DNA of 30,988 nt from a virus, in the IMG/VR virus record IMGVR_UViG_3300028925_001669, positions 1 to 30,988 of that record; one strand, written 5' to 3'. The translations under genes and the position numbers were made by a program. Positions within the stretch are counted from its first letter, which is position 1. Each line of letters starts with the position of its first letter. Under the pieces are notes generated by a model. That model saw only the letters and a list, made by a program, of their open reading frames with translations, made no database searches and was not told where the DNA came from. Below, piece by piece: positions 15,611 to 23,113 of the stretch.

Positions 15611-16249
15611 ATGCCGTGTACTAAATGTGAAGAAGGAAACTATAAATGGGGTGAAACAGGAGAATGTGAATACGACACTCTTGATGCCTGCGAATCAGCT
15701 AACCATAAATATAATAAAATGCAACCAACACCACTAGGGAAAAAGACGTATGACGAATACGAAAAAGAATTAAAAGAATTTAATTTAAGTTCAGTACATA
15801 GAGTAGAATTAGGTTTAGCTGATGATGTTGAGAAACTTACTCAACAAGCCAAAGATTTAATCCCTGACTTAAATAGAGATATTGAAGGTATTAAAGATTA
15901 TGAAAAGAGTGAGCTAAAAGATATGAGATTAGTAGAAAAGAGAAATGTTGCCTATGTAAAAGCTGAGGAAAAATATTACGACCTTAGAAATAAAATGGAA
16001 AGTGCAGAAGATAAAGAAGATACAACCGAAAGGGAAGCTAATGAAGCGATAAAGTCATTAGAAGGATATAGAAAAAGTATAGATGACCTAGAAAAAAGAT
16101 TAGACAAAAATAAAGGACAGGCAACTAAAGTAAGAACTAATTTACAAAAGAAATTAGATGCTTTAGAAAAAGCTGCAAAAGATTTAGGAGTTAAAATACC
16201 AACAGGTGAAGCATCTAAAGTATTAGCTAAATTAATTTCATTATTATAA
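15611..16249 (+). CDS. Cys-motif coiled-coil protein (212 aa), linked to prohead protease
   Basis: The first 36 residues form a cysteine motif (MPCTKCEEGNYKWGETGEC, then DACESANHKY) that suggests a small metal- or disulfide-stabilised module. The middle is a long charged coiled coil (about 60-185). The C-terminal stretch has VELGLADDVEKLT near 72 and LEKAAKDLGVKIPTGEASKV near 182-202; related segments (VELGLVDDLTKKT and KQAKELGVDLPSEV) occur in the C-terminal part of the next protein. The two adjacent genes therefore share a domain. A scaffold-associated or internal-core role is plausible. Own late-type motif upstream. Confidence 0.6.
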   Translation: MPCTKCEEGNYKWGETGECEYDTLDACESANHKYNKMQPTPLGKKTYDEYEKELKEFNLSSVHRVELGLADDVEKLTQQAKDLIPDLNRDIEGIKDYEKSELKDMRLVEKRNVAYVKAEEKYYDLRNKMESAEDKEDTTEREANEAIKSLEGYRKSIDDLEKRLDKNKGQATKVRTNLQKKLDALEKAAKDLGVKIPTGEASKVLAKLISLL

Positions 16250-16250
16250 T

Positions 16251-17192
16251 ATGAATACAACTAAAATAGTAGAATTAGTAATAGATGAAGACTCACAAGA
16301 GTTGGCGATTGACGCTATTAGTCTTGTATCAGCACCTGCGATAGAAGAAAATTGGGTGTTCTTTGGGAAAGAGAAAAATAACTTGACTTTAGCTAAAGTA
16401 GATGAAGAAAAGAGAATGTTGGTTAGTCCTGCTTTAATTCCTGACAAGCAAATCTTTAGGTATGACCCGAATACCGATTCTGAATACTATGTTTACTTTT
16501 CAAAAGACACCGTAAGAAAAGCGTCAGAACTTTATTTAAAAAATAACAATCATCACAAAGCTACTCAGGAACATTCAGAAAGAGTATCAGGAGTCCTGAC
16601 AGTTGAGTCTTGGATTATAGAAGATACTAAAACTGACAAATCTACTTTGTACGGCTTCAGTTTACCAAAAGGAACTTGGATGGTAAAAATGAAAATTGAA
16701 AATGACGAGCTTTGGAGTAAGATAAAATCAGGAGAACTTAAAGGACTTTCCATTGAGGGTTACTTTACCGACAAGATGGAAAAGATGTCAGAAACAACTC
16801 CAACTGATTACGAAATACTTTCAGCTTTAAATGAAATAATAAGAAACAAAACTGAACTAAAAGCAGAAAAGGTTGAGTTGGGTTTAGTTGATGATTTAAC
16901 AAAGAAAACAAAGAAAGCAATAGATACGTTTAATAGTATTAATGCTTCAGCGAGAAAAGCAGGACAAATAATAGACAAAGCAGAAAGTGAAGCTAGTAAA
17001 CTTAATAAAACATTTAAAGATTTAGAAGGTGATTGGGATAAGGTAAAAAAACAAGCAAAAGAATTAGGAGTTGATTTACCAAGTGAAGTAGCTGCTTTAG
17101 TAACAAATGCAAGTGCTTATGAAAATAGCACAAGAAATGCAGCAAGTCAATTAGAAAAAGCTTCATCTATTGTTTATGGTATTGAAGATTAA
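16251..17192 (+). CDS. Prohead protease, XkdF / peptidase S78-2 type, with C-terminal helical domain
   Basis: Residues about 1-185 match the XkdF-like phage serine protease: SAPAIEENW near 28, RMLVSPALIPD near 55, the histidine in TQEHSERV (about residue 108), GFSLPKGTWMVKMKI near 140 and the serine in GLSIEGYF (about 167). These proteases cut the scaffold during capsid maturation. The C-terminal 110 residues are a helical extension with VELGLVDDL and KELGVDLPSEV segments shared with the preceding protein. Its place just before scaffold and capsid genes fits. The gene begins one base after the previous stop. Confidence 0.8.
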   Translation: MNTTKIVELVIDEDSQELAIDAISLVSAPAIEENWVFFGKEKNNLTLAKVDEEKRMLVSPALIPDKQIFRYDPNTDSEYYVYFSKDTVRKASELYLKNNNHHKATQEHSERVSGVLTVESWIIEDTKTDKSTLYGFSLPKGTWMVKMKIENDELWSKIKSGELKGLSIEGYFTDKMEKMSETTPTDYEILSALNEIIRNKTELKAEKVELGLVDDLTKKTKKAIDTFNSINASARKAGQIIDKAESEASKLNKTFKDLEGDWDKVKKQAKELGVDLPSEVAALVTNASAYENSTRNAASQLEKASSIVYGIED

Positions 17193-17202
17193 TCTAAAAA
17201 TC

Positions 17203-17231
17203 AAATAAATAAATAACTATTCTATTATATT
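17203..17231 (+). promoter_or_regulatory. Late-type bipartite motif 4
   Basis: AAATAAA at 17203-17209, nine bases, then ATTCTATTATATT at 17219-17231, which differs from the consensus at the first and last base. It is followed by TATATAACAA and the scaffold ATG is at 17256, giving a leader of roughly 20 bases. Confidence 0.66.
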
Positions 17232-17255
17232 ATATAACAACTATTAAAAGAAACT

Positions 17256-17903
17256 ATGGATTTAAAAAAGCAAATATTAGTAGCACTTGGACTTAATAAA
17301 GAAGAAGTGATGATGGCTTGGCAGTCAAAGCTAGAGGACGGCACTATTGTTGTATCTACGGCAGAAACTTTAGAATCAGGAGTTGATGCTTCAGTTCTCA
17401 CAGAGGACGGAACTACGATACCTTTACCGATTGGAACGTACAAGACAGAGGATGGCTTAACATTCAGAATTGAAGAAGAAGGGGTAGTCGCTGAAGTAAT
17501 GGAAAGTGAAACTGAGGAAAAAGAAGAAGCTTCTGAAGAAGTTGAGGCTGCTGAAGAAGCAGACGTAGCTGATTGGCAGGGAATGGAAAAAAGAATTGAG
17601 AACCTCGAAATAGCGGTCAGTAAACTGAAGGAAGCTAAAGTAGGTGGTGATGATGAGTCAGAAGAAATGGCTGAAGAAACTCCATCAACTAATCCTAAAA
17701 CTATAACAACTAAAGAAGTGAAAGAATTTTCTATTGAAGAATTAAAAGCAGAAAATGAAAAACTTAAAACGGAATTAGCAGAAGCACCTGCTGAAGCTCC
17801 TTTAAATACAAATAAATTTAGCTCAGATAGAAAACCTGCAACTAAATTACAATATAGCAAAATGAGTAAGAACGAGAAGTTTTTACATAACTTATATAAT
17901 TAA
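17256..17903 (+). CDS. Capsid scaffold-like protein
   Basis: A 215-aa, strongly acidic protein directly before the major capsid gene. Residues about 85-108 are a run of glutamate and alanine, 110-127 a coiled coil (EKRIENLEIAVSKLKEAK), 160-178 a second one, and the C-terminus is basic with SKMSKNEKFLHNLYN, the usual capsid-binding helix-loop-helix type end of scaffolds. It lies next to the protease that would remove it. Acidic composition, coiled coils and place support the call; families in this group are highly diverse. It has its own late-type motif. Confidence 0.72.
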   Translation: MDLKKQILVALGLNKEEVMMAWQSKLEDGTIVVSTAETLESGVDASVLTEDGTTIPLPIGTYKTEDGLTFRIEEEGVVAEVMESETEEKEEASEEVEAAEEADVADWQGMEKRIENLEIAVSKLKEAKVGGDDESEEMAEETPSTNPKTITTKEVKEFSIEELKAENEKLKTELAEAPAEAPLNTNKFSSDRKPATKLQYSKMSKNEKFLHNLYN

Positions 17904-17922
17904 CTAAAAAAAATAAATTACT

Positions 17923-18849
17923 ATGGCGTTTACTACGACATCAAACTTCGCTGGAAAAGCCGCTGGTTTTTACATCAGCGCAGCACTTAAACAAGCAGTA
18001 TCACTTGACTATTTAACAGCAATAGAAAACGTGAAATTTAAAAGTAACATACAAAAAATGGATGCGACAGTTACTCCTATCGCAGCCGCAACGTGCGACT
18101 TTACAGGAGCAGGAACACTTGCCCTCACAGAAAAGGTTTTAGAACCTGCGAATCTACAAATTAACTTAGATTTATGTAAAGCGACTTTACTAGATTCTTG
18201 GGAAGCGTTACAAATGAGAGCAGGAGCAGGCGCTCCACCACCTGCAAGTTTTGACGATTACGTTATTTCTTATATGGGGGATATTATCGGACAAGCAACT
18301 GAAAATTCTATCTGGGCAGGAGTAGCAAATGCAGGTGGCGACTTTATCGGCTTCACAGGAGCAGGTGCAGCAGGATGGCTAAGAGCAGGTAATGACGCAA
18401 CAGTTGTTCAAGCAGTCTTAACAGGTGGTGCAGGTGTGGCTCCTGTAGTTGGAACTATTATAGCTGATATGCAAGTAGCACTTGATGCAGTACCTTCAGC
18501 AGTTATTGGGAAAGAGGACTTACATATCTATGTTAATCAAAAGAACTACCAATTATACATCCAAGCTATTTCAGCATTAGGTTACTTAAATGCTTATAAT
18601 ATGCAAGGAGATTATGTACCATTATTTAGTGGAGTAAAAGTAGCAGTTGTTAATGGATTACAAAATGCAGCAATCGTAGTTGCTGAAAAGTCAAATATGT
18701 TTTTCGGAACTGACCTTTTAAGTGACCAAACGCGTATTAACTTGCTGGATATGAGTACTTTAGACGGAAGTGACAATATGAGAATGGTTGCTCGTTATAG
18801 CGCAGGAACTCAGACAGGAGTAGGATCTGATATTGTACTTGTATCATAA
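17923..18849 (+). CDS. Major capsid protein
   Basis: A 308-aa alanine/glycine-rich protein starting MAFTTTSNFAGKAAGFYIS. It has the typical capsid composition, no membrane segment, an ALQMRAGAG/PPPASFDDY stretch near 90-107 that may be the loop region, and a conserved C-terminal part (FSGVKVAVVNGL, then MFFGTDLLSD and MRMVARYSAGTQ) as in HK97-fold capsid proteins of Bacteroidetes phages. Position after protease and scaffold is classic. It is followed by a perfect hairpin at 18862, consistent with very high expression and message protection. Confidence 0.8.
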   Translation: MAFTTTSNFAGKAAGFYISAALKQAVSLDYLTAIENVKFKSNIQKMDATVTPIAAATCDFTGAGTLALTEKVLEPANLQINLDLCKATLLDSWEALQMRAGAGAPPPASFDDYVISYMGDIIGQATENSIWAGVANAGGDFIGFTGAGAAGWLRAGNDATVVQAVLTGGAGVAPVVGTIIADMQVALDAVPSAVIGKEDLHIYVNQKNYQLYIQAISALGYLNAYNMQGDYVPLFSGVKVAVVNGLQNAAIVVAEKSNMFFGTDLLSDQTRINLLDMSTLDGSDNMRMVARYSAGTQTGVGSDIVLVS

Positions 18850-18861
18850 TAATAAAAAAAC

Positions 18862-18883
18862 GGGAGTGCGTAAAAGCACTCCC
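18862..18883 (+). terminator. Perfect 8-bp hairpin after the capsid gene
   Basis: GGGAGTGC (18862-18869) pairs perfectly with GCACTCCC (18876-18883) around a six-base loop; a short TTAACTT follows. An A7 run precedes it. It may be a partial terminator or an RNA-stabilising hairpin setting different capsid and tail-tube amounts. Confidence 0.7.
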
Positions 18884-18905
18884 TTAACTTAAAACATAAA
18901 AAAAT

Positions 18906-19472
18906 ATGGCTTGTATAGCATTAACTAAAGGACGCGGATTATCGTGCGACAGGAGTTCTGGAGGCGTGAAATACATATATTTCGGTGTCTATGACCAATT
19001 TTCTCCGCTACCTCTTGTAGTAGCTTCAGAAGTTACAGATATTGAGATGGCAGCAAATACTCTTTATAGATATACTCCGCCTAGAGGAAGTTCTCAGGCA
19101 ATGGAAACTATAACGGGAAGTACTGAAAACGGCACTATCAGCTACCAACCTACTGTTTCTATGGTACTGAACCGTCTATCCAAAGAGGATCAAAACGAAA
19201 TAAAATTATTAGGACAGACGCAACTTATCATTTTTTGTCAATTAAACGAACAATTAGCAAACGGACACGATGTTATTGTAGCTTTAGGAGTTACAAATGC
19301 TATGCAGTTGAATGCAGGTACGGCTGATTCTGGGACTGCTTTTGCGGACAGAAACGGATACACTCTAAACTTTGACGGCTTCGAAGCTGATCCTTTCCCA
19401 ATGGTCGCAGATTACACGACAGCGCCATTCGATAATGCAGCGTTTACAATGGGTACAATAGTTGTTTCTTAA
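18906..19472 (+). CDS. Major tail tube protein (probable)
   Basis: A 188-aa beta-rich protein beginning MACIALTKGRGLSCDRSSGG, with VKYIYFGVYD near 21-30, DIEMAANTLYRYTPP near 45, and a C-terminal NGYTLNFDGFEADPFPM segment near 158-174. This arrangement is that of tail tube proteins of Bacteroidetes phages, which polymerise around the tape measure. It is followed by an intrinsic terminator, as expected for a strongly expressed structural gene. A secondary capsid protein is the alternative. It sits in the head module rather than with the other tail genes. Confidence 0.65.
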   Translation: MACIALTKGRGLSCDRSSGGVKYIYFGVYDQFSPLPLVVASEVTDIEMAANTLYRYTPPRGSSQAMETITGSTENGTISYQPTVSMVLNRLSKEDQNEIKLLGQTQLIIFCQLNEQLANGHDVIVALGVTNAMQLNAGTADSGTAFADRNGYTLNFDGFEADPFPMVADYTTAPFDNAAFTMGTIVVS

Positions 19473-19500
19473 TTAGTAGTTTTCATATATTCTTTGATTA

Positions 19501-19527
19501 GGGCAGCTTTTAGCTGCTCTTTTCTTT
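19501..19527 (+). terminator. Intrinsic terminator after the tail tube gene
   Basis: GGGCAGC (19501-19507) pairs with GCTGCTC (19513-19519) with one G-T pair and a five-base loop, followed by TTTTCTTTT at 19519-19527 region. This is the clearest rho-independent terminator in the window and ends the capsid/tail-tube transcript. Confidence 0.8.
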
Positions 19528-19536
19528 TAGCCTTAA

Positions 19537-19605
19537 TTATATGTTTTAAGCGTATCTAAGCTACTTAAAGTGCTTTTAGCTATATGACTATTAAAAAACA
19601 TATAA
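19537..19605 (+). other. Structured intergenic segment with 11-bp inverted repeat
   Basis: TTATATGTTTT (19537-19547) is the reverse complement of AAAACATATAA (19595-19605). Between them lie shorter complementary pieces (CTAAG near 19556 with CTTTTAG near 19573, and AAGC with GCTT). Together they could form a branched RNA in the 255-base gap between the terminator and the next late-type motif. No coding frame of note occurs here. Role unknown; a small RNA or regulatory site are options. Confidence 0.4.
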
Positions 19606-19694
19606 GTTTAAAACACTAGAGTAGGAGCAACATTTTAAAAAATATTATGTTAAATTATAATTTTGTCTATTTTTACTCAAATTTCTTGATAAGC

Positions 19695-19723
19695 AAATAA
19701 ATAAAGGCTTTTTCTATTATATA
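19695..19723 (+). promoter_or_regulatory. Late-type bipartite motif 5
   Basis: AAATAAA at 19695-19701, nine bases, TTTCTATTATATA at 19711-19723, four bases before the ATG at 19728. The next message would again be leaderless or nearly so. It restarts transcription after the terminator at 19501. Confidence 0.7.
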
Positions 19724-19727
19724 TTAG

Positions 19728-20441
19728 ATGATACAAGCAATACGAGAAACCAATTTTGATGCCTTTATAGAAACTAAAGCGAACAGAATAGCTTTAACAA
19801 GTTCAGCTCAGGTAAGACATTTAGTGAAATTCACGAATGACTTAGATGGAGCTGTTTTTTATGCTTATCCTTCATTGTCAAATATTTATGATAGATATAC
19901 TTCTATGGCTTTTGCTTACAATTTAGCTACTAACAGATATACGGGGAAAATAAATTTAAAACCTGCGGGCTATTACAAATATGAAGTCTATGAAGTCAGT
20001 TGGATTGGTACAGTAGCTTTAGGAAAGGCAACTGCCCCGTCAACGGAAACAGATATATTGCCTGTACATAATAATAATGGAGTAGTAGAAGGGCTTGTGG
20101 CTATTGGAAAATTGTATTTAGCAGAAAAGGACGGAAGCGAGGAAGTACAATACATTCAAAGTGCAAAAAGAGTAATGACTTTAAGTATCGCTTTCGGTGG
20201 TACAGGGTATGGAGTAGCACCGACAGTTACAATAGCAGCTCCTGCAACGACAGGGGGAATACAAGCTACAGCGACCTGTACTATAGATGGTGGGGGTGTA
20301 GTTAATACTGTAACAATCACCTATGCAGGTAGTGGTTATGAAGCTATCCCAATAGTAACTTTAACAGGTGGCGGGTTTACTACTGCTGCAACTATTACAG
20401 CAACAATAGAACAAACTAATTACATATATTACGGACAATAA
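19728..20441 (+). CDS. Virion structural protein with Ig-like/glycine-rich C-terminus (237 aa)
   Basis: Residues about 1-150 form one domain (FIETKANRIALTSSAQ, FYAYPSLSNIYDRYTSM, LKPAGYYKYEVYEV). The last 85 residues are glycine, threonine and valine rich with two related units, GGTGYGVAPTVTIAAP and YAGSGYEAIPIVTLTGGG, the pattern of small surface-exposed repeats in phage structural proteins. No signal or membrane segment. It directly precedes the portal gene with a TAATGG overlap, so a head or neck accessory role is likely. Family not named. Confidence 0.6.
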   Translation: MIQAIRETNFDAFIETKANRIALTSSAQVRHLVKFTNDLDGAVFYAYPSLSNIYDRYTSMAFAYNLATNRYTGKINLKPAGYYKYEVYEVSWIGTVALGKATAPSTETDILPVHNNNGVVEGLVAIGKLYLAEKDGSEEVQYIQSAKRVMTLSIAFGGTGYGVAPTVTIAAPATTGGIQATATCTIDGGGVVNTVTITYAGSGYEAIPIVTLTGGGFTTAATITATIEQTNYIYYGQ

Positions 20442-22291
20442 TGGAAAATATACTAAGCATAAATTTAAGCACAACAACAGCTCCAGTCGTATCAGAATCG
20501 CGTTCAAAACATTGGGTAGATTACGGCACAGAAGATTGGGCGAATCTCTACCCTCAGTTCTTAATTGACCTTTATTATAACAGCTCAACCCAAGCGGCTA
20601 TTATTAACGCAACGGCAGAGATGATAGCAGGAGAGGATATAGTCATAGAAGATGAAGAAGAAAGAGATTTAGAAGCAGTTGTGAAATTAAAAAAGTTTTT
20701 CAATTCAGCTAATAGTAATGAAACATTACAGGAAGTCATTAAAAAAATATCTTTTGACTTTAAGCTACAAGGAGCTTTTGCTCTTAACATAGTATGGTCG
20801 CAAGACAGGACTAGAATATCGGAGATCTATCATATCGGAGTAGACAAAATTAGAGCAGAAAAACCAAACGAATTAGGAAAAATTGAAGGATATTATGTTT
20901 CAGCAGATTGGTCAGATACTAGAAAGAACAAACCTTATAGAGTGCCTGCTTTTAATACTAATGACAGAACCTCGCCTAATCAGATTTTATATACAGGGCT
21001 TTACAGTCCTAATATGAACGCTTATCATACACCAGATTACGTTGCTGCAAATAATTGGGCTTTAGTAGATCAACGGGTGGCTGAGTTCCATCTTAACAAT
21101 ATCTCGGCAGGCTTTTCTGGGAGTTTCCTAATATCCTTCGCGAATGGAGTTCCGACACAAGAAGAACGTTTTCAAATAGAACAAAGTTTAGCGGCTAAAT
21201 TCACAGGAGCTGACAACGCAGGGAAGTTCATATTGACGTTTTCAGACGATAAGACAAGAACTCCTGAGATTACAGCAATAAGTCCTTCAGACCTCGATAA
21301 ACAGTACCTCGCACTCCAAGAGCTTTTGGTTCAAAACATTTTAACAGGACACCGAGTAACGAGTCCAATTTTAATGGGAATTAAGAGCGATAGTGGATTG
21401 GGAAATAACGCAGACGAACTGAACTCGGCAGCGAATTTTTATAGCAATACGGTAGTAAAACCATTTCAACAGCATATTTTAAAAGTCCTTAAAAAAATCT
21501 TTACAGTTAATAATATGGATATGCCTGTAAGATTTGAGCAGCTTAAACCAATAACAACAAGATTCACAAATCAAGACTTAGCGGCTGTAATGACACAGGA
21601 CGAAATACGCGAGGAACTCGGATTAGCGCCTCTAAAGGAAGATGTAGTAGTTAATGAGGACTTTACTAAGATGACGGAATATACTGCCTTAGACGCGTTT
21701 ATAGACGAGTGTGGAGAAGATATGTCAGACGAATGGGAATTGGTAGAAGAAGAAGAAGTAGATGGCGAGCACCAAGACTTTAACTTTGAAGAAACGCTTA
21801 ACGAAATAGCATCAGAGAAACTAGAACTAGCTTCAACTCCTAGAGCAATTCCAAGCCGTAAGTCAGAACAAGATGGTATCTCTAAAAAAACTTATGATTA
21901 TTTTAGGGTAAGGTATGTTTATTCTAATGACAATTTCTTAACTAACAAGTCAGGAACTAGCAGGGACTTTTGCAAGAAAATGGAGTCAGCTAAAAAACTT
22001 TACAGAAAAGAAGATATTATAAGAACAAAAAGTAATAGTGTTAATCCTGGTTTCGGACATAATGGTGCAAATTACAATTTGTTTTTATACAAAGGCGGTC
22101 CTCAATGTTTTCATTTTTGGAGTCGTAGAATTTTCAAGACTGTAATAGGGGAATCTAGGACTACTAAAATAGAAGATGCTGAAGCAATAGGGTACACTAA
22201 GGCAAAGTCAGAAGGGTTTACCGCTAAAAAGAATGACAGGCTAGTAGCAATACCACCAAGAAAAATGAAAAATAACGGATATTACAATTAA
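20441..22291 (+). CDS. Portal protein with extra C-terminal domain
   Basis: A 616-aa protein. Residues about 1-400 have portal features: SRSKHWVDYG and LIDLYYNSSTQAAIINATAEMIAG near the start, GAFALNIVWS near 110, EFHLNNISAGFSGSFLISF near 208, and a long helix region with ILTGHRVTSPILMGIK and NNADELNSAANFY. The portal is the dodecameric DNA channel at the head vertex. After an acidic stretch (about 425-460), residues about 485-600 form an added domain with CKKMESAKKLYRKEDI, NPGFGHNGANYNLFLYKGG and CFHFWSRR. This extra part is found in Bacteroidetes phage head proteins but has no assigned role. Confidence 0.8.
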   Translation: MENILSINLSTTTAPVVSESRSKHWVDYGTEDWANLYPQFLIDLYYNSSTQAAIINATAEMIAGEDIVIEDEEERDLEAVVKLKKFFNSANSNETLQEVIKKISFDFKLQGAFALNIVWSQDRTRISEIYHIGVDKIRAEKPNELGKIEGYYVSADWSDTRKNKPYRVPAFNTNDRTSPNQILYTGLYSPNMNAYHTPDYVAANNWALVDQRVAEFHLNNISAGFSGSFLISFANGVPTQEERFQIEQSLAAKFTGADNAGKFILTFSDDKTRTPEITAISPSDLDKQYLALQELLVQNILTGHRVTSPILMGIKSDSGLGNNADELNSAANFYSNTVVKPFQQHILKVLKKIFTVNNMDMPVRFEQLKPITTRFTNQDLAAVMTQDEIREELGLAPLKEDVVVNEDFTKMTEYTALDAFIDECGEDMSDEWELVEEEEVDGEHQDFNFEETLNEIASEKLELASTPRAIPSRKSEQDGISKKTYDYFRVRYVYSNDNFLTNKSGTSRDFCKKMESAKKLYRKEDIIRTKSNSVNPGFGHNGANYNLFLYKGGPQCFHFWSRRIFKTVIGESRTTKIEDAEAIGYTKAKSEGFTAKKNDRLVAIPPRKMKNNGYYN

Positions 22292-22294
22292 ATT

Positions 22295-22870
22295 ATGGCT
22301 TACGTTTTATTTATAAGTGAGGAACGCTTAAAAGATTCCACGACAATCGGTCTTAATGTAGACCCAGAGCTTTTGCTACCGTATATTAAACAGGCGCAAA
22401 AATTGTATTGTGAAACGAAGTTAGGCACAGACCTAAACGAGAAGCTAAAATCTTTAATTATAGCAGGAACAGTAAATAGCGTTCCTGCCAATGCAGCTTA
22501 TGCAACTTTATTAAATGATTACATAGCAGAACTTTTGCCGAGTTACGCTCTATATATGGCACTCCCTTTTTTACGCTTCAAAATTGAGAACGGGAATATA
22601 TTTTCGAAGACTTCAGAAACGGGAAATGCCTTATCAACGGAAGAAGCTCAACACCTTAGAAATGAGGTTTTGAATACTGCTGAGTACTATATGGAACGAA
22701 TGATAGACTATATAAGAAACAATACAGCTAGTTTTCCTGAGTACACGACCAACACAGGCGCAGACGTAAACCCAGATCGCAACTCGTTTTACTCCAATAT
22801 GAATCTTGAAAGACCTAACCAACAGGGCAGCAAGTTAACATTAAGGAATTTTTTAAATGCAGGTAGTTAA
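22295..22870 (+). CDS. Head-tail connector, DUF6712-like (probable)
   Basis: A 191-aa helical protein following the portal. Its N-terminus, LFISEERLKDSTTIGLNVDPELLLPYIKQAQ in two parts around residue 20, and the LGTDLNEKL motif near 44 match the connector/adaptor proteins seen after portals in Bacteroidetes phages (DUF6712 type, from memory). Two amphipathic helices (LLNDYIAELLPSYALYMALPF and NEVLNTAEYYMERMIDYI) would pack in a ring under the portal. The C-terminus is polar and probably exposed. Confidence 0.6.
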   Translation: MAYVLFISEERLKDSTTIGLNVDPELLLPYIKQAQKLYCETKLGTDLNEKLKSLIIAGTVNSVPANAAYATLLNDYIAELLPSYALYMALPFLRFKIENGNIFSKTSETGNALSTEEAQHLRNEVLNTAEYYMERMIDYIRNNTASFPEYTTNTGADVNPDRNSFYSNMNLERPNQQGSKLTLRNFLNAGS

Positions 22871-23013
22871 TGAAAAAGACTTATAGAGTAAAAGAGAAAA
22901 ACAAAACTAAATTAAAATCATATTTAAAAAATGGCACTAAAACAACTAGCAAAGGAAGCAGGGGATGTAGTCCTGTTAAACACGACAATATTAAGCGTAA
23001 CGACTTTCAGTAA
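22870..23013 (+). CDS. Small basic protein (47 aa), overlapping the next gene
   Basis: The ATG overlaps the connector stop (TAATG), the favoured junction in this phage. The peptide is very basic (MKKTYRVKEKNKTKLKSYLK, then GTKTTSKGSRGC). Its last 27 codons overlap, out of frame, the start of the membrane protein at 22931. Short KGTKT...GSRGC peptides occur at this place in related Bacteroidetes phages as I recall, but here the usual cysteine-rich end is absent. It could be a decayed or alternative gene. Confidence 0.38.
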   Translation: MKKTYRVKEKNKTKLKSYLKNGTKTTSKGSRGCSPVKHDNIKRNDFQ

Positions 23014-23113
23014 CATTGAAGTAGTCTTAAAGATAATCTTGTTAGTAGTGTCTATTGCATACACAGCCGACAAGTGGTACTTTCAAAAGAAAAGAAGAAA
23101 TGGCAAAAAATAA
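22931..23113 (+). CDS. Small membrane protein, holin-like candidate (60 aa)
   Basis: The segment IEVVLKIILLVVSIAYTADKW (about residues 29-49) is one clear transmembrane helix followed by a strongly basic tail (QKKRRNGKK). The N-terminus is amphipathic. Location just after head genes and before DUF5675 and a second membrane protein suggests a part in lysis, such as a holin or its regulator; this is inferred from context. The last codons overlap the next small gene by 14 bases. Confidence 0.6.
   Translation: MALKQLAKEAGDVVLLNTTILSVTTFSNIEVVLKIILLVVSIAYTADKWYFQKKRRNGKK

Noticed and set aside
17225-17860. Long open frame on the minus strand (211 aa) opposite the scaffold gene
   Set aside because: Serine-rich shadow of the acidic, repetitive scaffold codons; no promoter or start context, and all supported genes are on the plus strand.
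19658-19665. TAATTTTG near 19658 as a host-type promoter for the portal unit
   Set aside because: No TTG at the 19-base distance, and the late-type bipartite motif lies closer to the start at 19695-19723.
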